Below are positions 6,476-8,467 of a DNA stretch of 8,467 nucleotides, piece after piece. Under the pieces are notes generated by a model. That model ran no database searches. It saw only the letters and a list, made by a program, of their open reading frames with translations, and had not been told where the DNA came from. Source of the stretch: Planctomycetota bacterium (lineage in GTDB: Bacteria; Planctomycetota; SBBH01; JAHFOU01); NCBI GenBank assembly GCA_023261525.1, contig JAHFOU010000087.1, forward strand, positions 1 to 8,467. Direction: 5' to 3'. The translations under genes and the position numbers were made by a program. The stretch's first letter is position 1. Every line of letters begins with the position of its first letter.

Positions 6476-6915
6476 GCCTCCGGCGCTTCGGCCTTTCCCT
6501 GAAGGACGACCCTCTCCTGGCCCTGGGCTTCGACCTCACGCTCTTCGCCGCGATCCTGGGGACTTTGATCACCCTGCTCATTCCGCTGGGACGGCATGCC
6601 CTCCTGGGCCGCCACAACATCCTGTTCACGCCGGGAGCCTGGCTCTCCCGCGAGCCTGACGCCCCACCCTCGCTGGGCCCGATCCCACCGTACCCCTGGG
6701 TCATGGCGGAGCTGTTCCCGGCCTACGCGCACGCTTTCGTGCTGTCCTGGCTTCTGATCGTCAAGCAGTGGGTCGTCCGGAGGATGAAGGAGCCGGTGGA
6801 ACTTTCGGAGCGCAACGTCGAACAGGCCTACCGCCTCCAGGGCATCCGCCTGCTCCTCTGGAGCTCGCTGGCCGCGGGCTGGGGGATGATGGTCGCGGGC
6901 TGGAGCTTCCTCTAG
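6472..6915 (+). CDS. Small three-helix membrane protein, second of the tandem paralogous pair
   Basis: This 147-residue protein is a paralogue of the gene before it. Shared motifs, in order, are LKDDPLL (10-16), MAELFPAY (78-85), VEQAYR (116-121), QGIR..LW (123-130) and MVAGW (140-144). Hydrophobic segments lie at about 20-40, 82-102 and 127-147. The loop after helix one is about 19 residues longer than in the sister and is Pro-rich (62-75). The ATG overlaps the previous stop as ATGA; an in-frame ATG at 6448 would add MGADGLSL but has no ribosome site and lies deeper in the sister gene, so 6472 is preferred. As with its sister, GC is lower than upstream. The stop is interlocked with bluB through CTAG. 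The function is unknown; two similar subunits made from coupled genes could form a hetero-oligomer. Confidence 0.75.
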   Translation: MSLRRFGLSLKDDPLLALGFDLTLFAAILGTLITLLIPLGRHALLGRHNILFTPGAWLSREPDAPPSLGPIPPYPWVMAELFPAYAHAFVLSWLLIVKQWVVRRMKEPVELSERNVEQAYRLQGIRLLLWSSLAAGWGMMVAGWSFL

Positions 6916-7607
6916 AGCGGCTTGAGCGCCCTCGCCAGCTCCGGCCACTGCCCGTCCAGCTTGGCGTCCCAGCGGTCCAGGCGCACCAGGCCTTCCAAAG
7001 GGAGGCGGGGCGCCCAGCCGGCCTTTTCCAAATCGGGTTTCTCTTCGAAGTAGGTCACCGGGCCGACGCAGAGGTAGGCCAGCACGTCGATCGTGTCGGG
7101 GATCCCCAGCACGGCCTTGAGCTCGGCCGGATCCACGATGCTCACCCAGCCGACGCCGATGCCTTCGGCGCGGGCCGCCAGCCAGAGGTTCTGGACCGCG
7201 CAGGCCGCGCTCAACCGGTCCATGTCCGGCTGGGCCGTACGGCCCAGGGGCGTCTCCTTCAGGCGCTGGCGGTCGCAGGTGACGCAGAGGTTGAGGGCGC
7301 TTTCCAGGATGCCTTCCAGCTTTAGCTTGAGGTAGCTCTCCCGTTTCTCCGGCGGCATCTTCGAAGCCTCGGCGGCGCAGGCCCGGGCGAAGGCCTCGCG
7401 CACCCGAGTCCGGACGGCCGGATCCCGGACCACGAGGAAGTCCCAGGGCTGCATGAAGCCTACCGAGGGGGCCTGGTGGGCGGCGGAGAGGATGCGGGCC
7501 AGGATCTCGGGTGGGACGACGCCGCCGGAGAACTGGGCCCGGACGTCCCGCCTGCGGCGGATGGCCTCGTAGATCCCCTCGCGCCAGGCTTCCGGGAAGG
7601 CGCTCAT
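6912..7607 (-). CDS. bluB: 5,6-dimethylbenzimidazole synthase (BluB)
   Basis: BluB is a flavin-destructase of the nitroreductase fold. It uses oxygen to cleave reduced FMN into 5,6-dimethylbenzimidazole, the lower ligand of cobalamin. The 231-residue length is normal. BluB hallmarks are RRDVRAQF (19-26; D21 corresponds to the catalytic Asp of characterised BluB), AAHQAPSVGFMQPWDF (42-57), LKLEGI and NLCVTCDR, then the AVQNLWLAARAEGIGVGWVSI segment with the conserved Ser, LAYLCVGPV, and the C-terminal GWAPRLPL. These separate it from general nitroreductases. The frame is open upstream of 7607, but the ATG there forms an ATGA overlap with the crcB stop and gives the correct N-terminus. There is no cobalamin riboswitch in front, because crcB lies directly upstream. 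Expression probably follows the crcB promoter. Confidence 0.93.
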   Translation of the reverse strand: MSAFPEAWREGIYEAIRRRRDVRAQFSGGVVPPEILARILSAAHQAPSVGFMQPWDFLVVRDPAVRTRVREAFARACAAEASKMPPEKRESYLKLKLEGILESALNLCVTCDRQRLKETPLGRTAQPDMDRLSAACAVQNLWLAARAEGIGVGWVSIVDPAELKAVLGIPDTIDVLAYLCVGPVTYFEEKPDLEKAGWAPRLPLEGLVRLDRWDAKLDGQWPELARALKPL

Positions 7608-7948
7608 GCCAGGCGCTGTCCCGCCCAGACGGCGCCCAGGCCCAGGACGAGACTGGCGCCGGCGTTGGTCAGCGCCAAACCGGTCGCGCCGGACTGCCAG
7701 AGCGTCATCGTCTCGGCGCCGAAGGCCGAGAAGGTCGTAAAGCCGCCCAGGATCCCGGGGACCAGGAAGGCCCGCGTGCCCTCGCCGAGCCCCTTGCCCA
7801 GGAGGATGCCGATCGCAAGACATCCCAGGACGTTCACGGCCAGGGTCCCGAAGGGGAAACCCCCGGGCTTCTGGAGGAGGGTGGAGAGGGCGTAGCGGAC
7901 CGCCGCGCCGATCGCGCCGCCCAGGGCCACCAGGAGGATGCGGGGCAT
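7604..7948 (-). CDS. crcB: Fluoride ion channel CrcB/FluC
   Basis: This 114-residue protein has four hydrophobic segments and is of typical size. CrcB/Fluc motifs are GGAIGAAVRY (10-19), FGTLAVNVLGC (33-43, with the pore-lining Asn39) and GGFTTFSAFGAE (68-79, the Phe-box helix break with the central Na+-site threonine region). Fluc proteins form antiparallel dimers that let fluoride out of the cytoplasm. A single gene implies a homodimer with dual topology, unless a second copy lies elsewhere. The ATG at 7948 has no Shine-Dalgarno sequence. TAGGAT on the same strand (7960-7955) puts the expected transcription start on the A of the ATG, so a leaderless mRNA is likely and a fluoride riboswitch has no room. 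The stop overlaps bluB as ATGA. Confidence 0.93.
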   Translation of the reverse strand: MPRILLVALGGAIGAAVRYALSTLLQKPGGFPFGTLAVNVLGCLAIGILLGKGLGEGTRAFLVPGILGGFTTFSAFGAETMTLWQSGATGLALTNAGASLVLGLGAVWAGQRLA

Positions 7949-7954
7949 CCGAGC

Positions 7955-7960
7955 ATCCTA
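7955..7960 (-). promoter_or_regulatory. Probable -10 box of the crcB-bluB operon
   Basis: TAGGAT (minus strand, 7960-7955) ends 7 bp before the crcB ATG, which puts +1 on the start codon. The -35 region is weak: only a TGGCCC-like hexamer is seen at 18 bp spacing. The element lies 10 bp from the -35 of the opposing moxR promoter, so the two polymerases would compete. Confidence 0.45.
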
Positions 7961-7969
7961 CCGTACGGG

Positions 7970-7998
7970 TTGCCCCCCGGGCCACGGCGCCGTACACT
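7970..7998 (+). promoter_or_regulatory. Promoter of the MoxR ATPase gene
   Basis: TTGCCC (7970-7975), a 17-bp spacer and TACACT (7993-7998) form a good sigma-70-like promoter. The predicted +1 is at about 8005, only 2 bp before the ATG at 8007. No ribosome-binding site fits in that space, so translation would start on a leaderless or nearly leaderless mRNA. Confidence 0.6.
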
Positions 7999-8006
7999 AG
8001 CCCGCC

Positions 8007-8467
8007 ATGCCTGAACCCCTGGCCGAGACCGCCCAGCGCCTCAAGGCCAACATCGCCAAGGTCATCGTCGGCAAGCCCGAGGTCATCCGCCTCGCCCTCA
8101 TCGCCCTCTTCTCCCGCGGCCACCTGCTGATCGAGGACGTGCCCGGCGTCGGCAAGACCATCCTGGCCCGCGCCATCGCCAAGTCCATCCAGGCCGACTT
8201 CAAGCGCATCCAGTTCACCCCCGACCTCCTGCCCTCGGACGTCAGCGGGGTCTCGATCTACAACCAGAAGACCCAGGACTTCGCCTTCCGCCCCGGGCCG
8301 GTGTTCGCCGAGATCCTCCTGGCCGACGAGATCAACCGCGCCACCCCGCGCACCCAGTCCTCCCTGCTCGAGGCCATGGAGGAGCGCCAGGTCACCGCCG
8401 ACGGGATCACCCACACCCTGCCCGACCTCTTCTTCGTCGTCGCCACCCAGAACCCCATCGAGCTGGC
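8007..8467 (+). CDS. MoxR-family AAA+ ATPase, 3' end outside the window
   Basis: The first 153 residues are present and the frame is open at the right edge. The Walker A motif lies in DVPGVGKTILA (G47-T51), followed by the MoxR-typical RIQFTPDLLPSDVSG and FRPGPVFAEI. Walker B is ILLADEINRA (D107, E108), followed by RTQSSLLEAMEERQVT, and sensor 1 lies in ATQNPIEL (N149). MoxR ATPases act as chaperone-like partners, often of DUF58 and von Willebrand A-domain proteins encoded just downstream; that region is not visible here. The start at 8007 gives the usual MoxR N-terminus and sits just after the predicted transcription start. The gene is divergent from crcB, with a 58-bp shared spacer. Confidence 0.92.
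   Translation, partial: MPEPLAETAQRLKANIAKVIVGKPEVIRLALIALFSRGHLLIEDVPGVGKTILARAIAKSIQADFKRIQFTPDLLPSDVSGVSIYNQKTQDFAFRPGPVFAEILLADEINRATPRTQSSLLEAMEERQVTADGITHTLPDLFFVVATQNPIEL

Noticed and set aside
7608..7660. Cobalamin riboswitch before bluB
   Set aside because: The region is the coding end of crcB and overlaps bluB, leaving no untranslated leader.
7949..8006. Fluoride riboswitch before crcB
   Set aside because: The spacer is only 58 bp, is shared with the moxR promoter, and the predicted crcB transcript begins at the start codon. No pseudoknot-like conserved segment is visible.
7608..8414. N-terminal extension of bluB (same frame open to 8414)
   Set aside because: The extension is antisense to the moxR and crcB sequences. 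The BluB family start fits the ATG at 7607 and its ATGA overlap with crcB.

Overview
The window is GC-rich and almost fully coding, and comes from a Gram-negative bacterium. It encodes an outer-membrane barrel protein, lipoproteins, an Lpt-type lipopolysaccharide-transport protein and MurD. The visible content fits a high-GC didermic lineage such as Acidobacteriota (Holophagae-like), but that placement is a guess from gene content and style, not from a marker gene.

Region 1 (1-2033) is a convergent pair: a porin-like outer-membrane barrel gene (+) and a small lipoprotein gene with a cysteine-rich heavy-metal-associated-like domain (-). Their stop codons interlock in one CTAG. Each gene is fronted by the same operator, a perfect 9-1-9 palindrome built as GAGACT-GAGACT-C-AGTCTC. 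This is the hexamer layout of a classical Fur box (GATAAT-GATAAT-C-ATTATC) with two substitutions per hexamer. The porin side carries a second, degenerate copy. The two genes look like one metal-responsive regulon packed head to head.

Region 2 (2034-6915) is a tight plus-strand operon with junctions of 11-bp overlap, 3-bp gap and three ATGA overlaps. Its genes are an LptC/LptA-like periplasmic protein, a five-repeat TPR protein, a lipoprotein of unknown function, murD, and two small three-helix membrane proteins. The last two are paralogues of each other and I do not recognise their family. The first gene starts with GTG exactly where transcription should begin after a perfect TATAAT, so it is probably leaderless. 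The cargo is envelope biogenesis: lipopolysaccharide transport and peptidoglycan precursors.

Region 3 (6912-7948, minus strand) is a fluoride channel gene (crcB/fluC) overlapping by ATGA the gene for 5,6-dimethylbenzimidazole synthase (bluB), which makes the lower ligand of vitamin B12. bluB runs convergently into the last membrane gene, again with stops interlocked in CTAG.

Region 4 (8007-end) is the 5' part of a MoxR-type AAA+ ATPase gene, divergent from crcB. The 58-bp spacer holds promoter elements for both genes, and both transcripts are predicted to be leaderless or nearly so.

There is no rRNA, tRNA, CRISPR array, transposase or integrase in view. No stretch longer than about 105 bp lacks a gene. 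The most interesting points are the GAGACT operator regulon, the tandem membrane paralogues behind murD, the repeated CTAG convergent junctions and the apparent leaderless genes.
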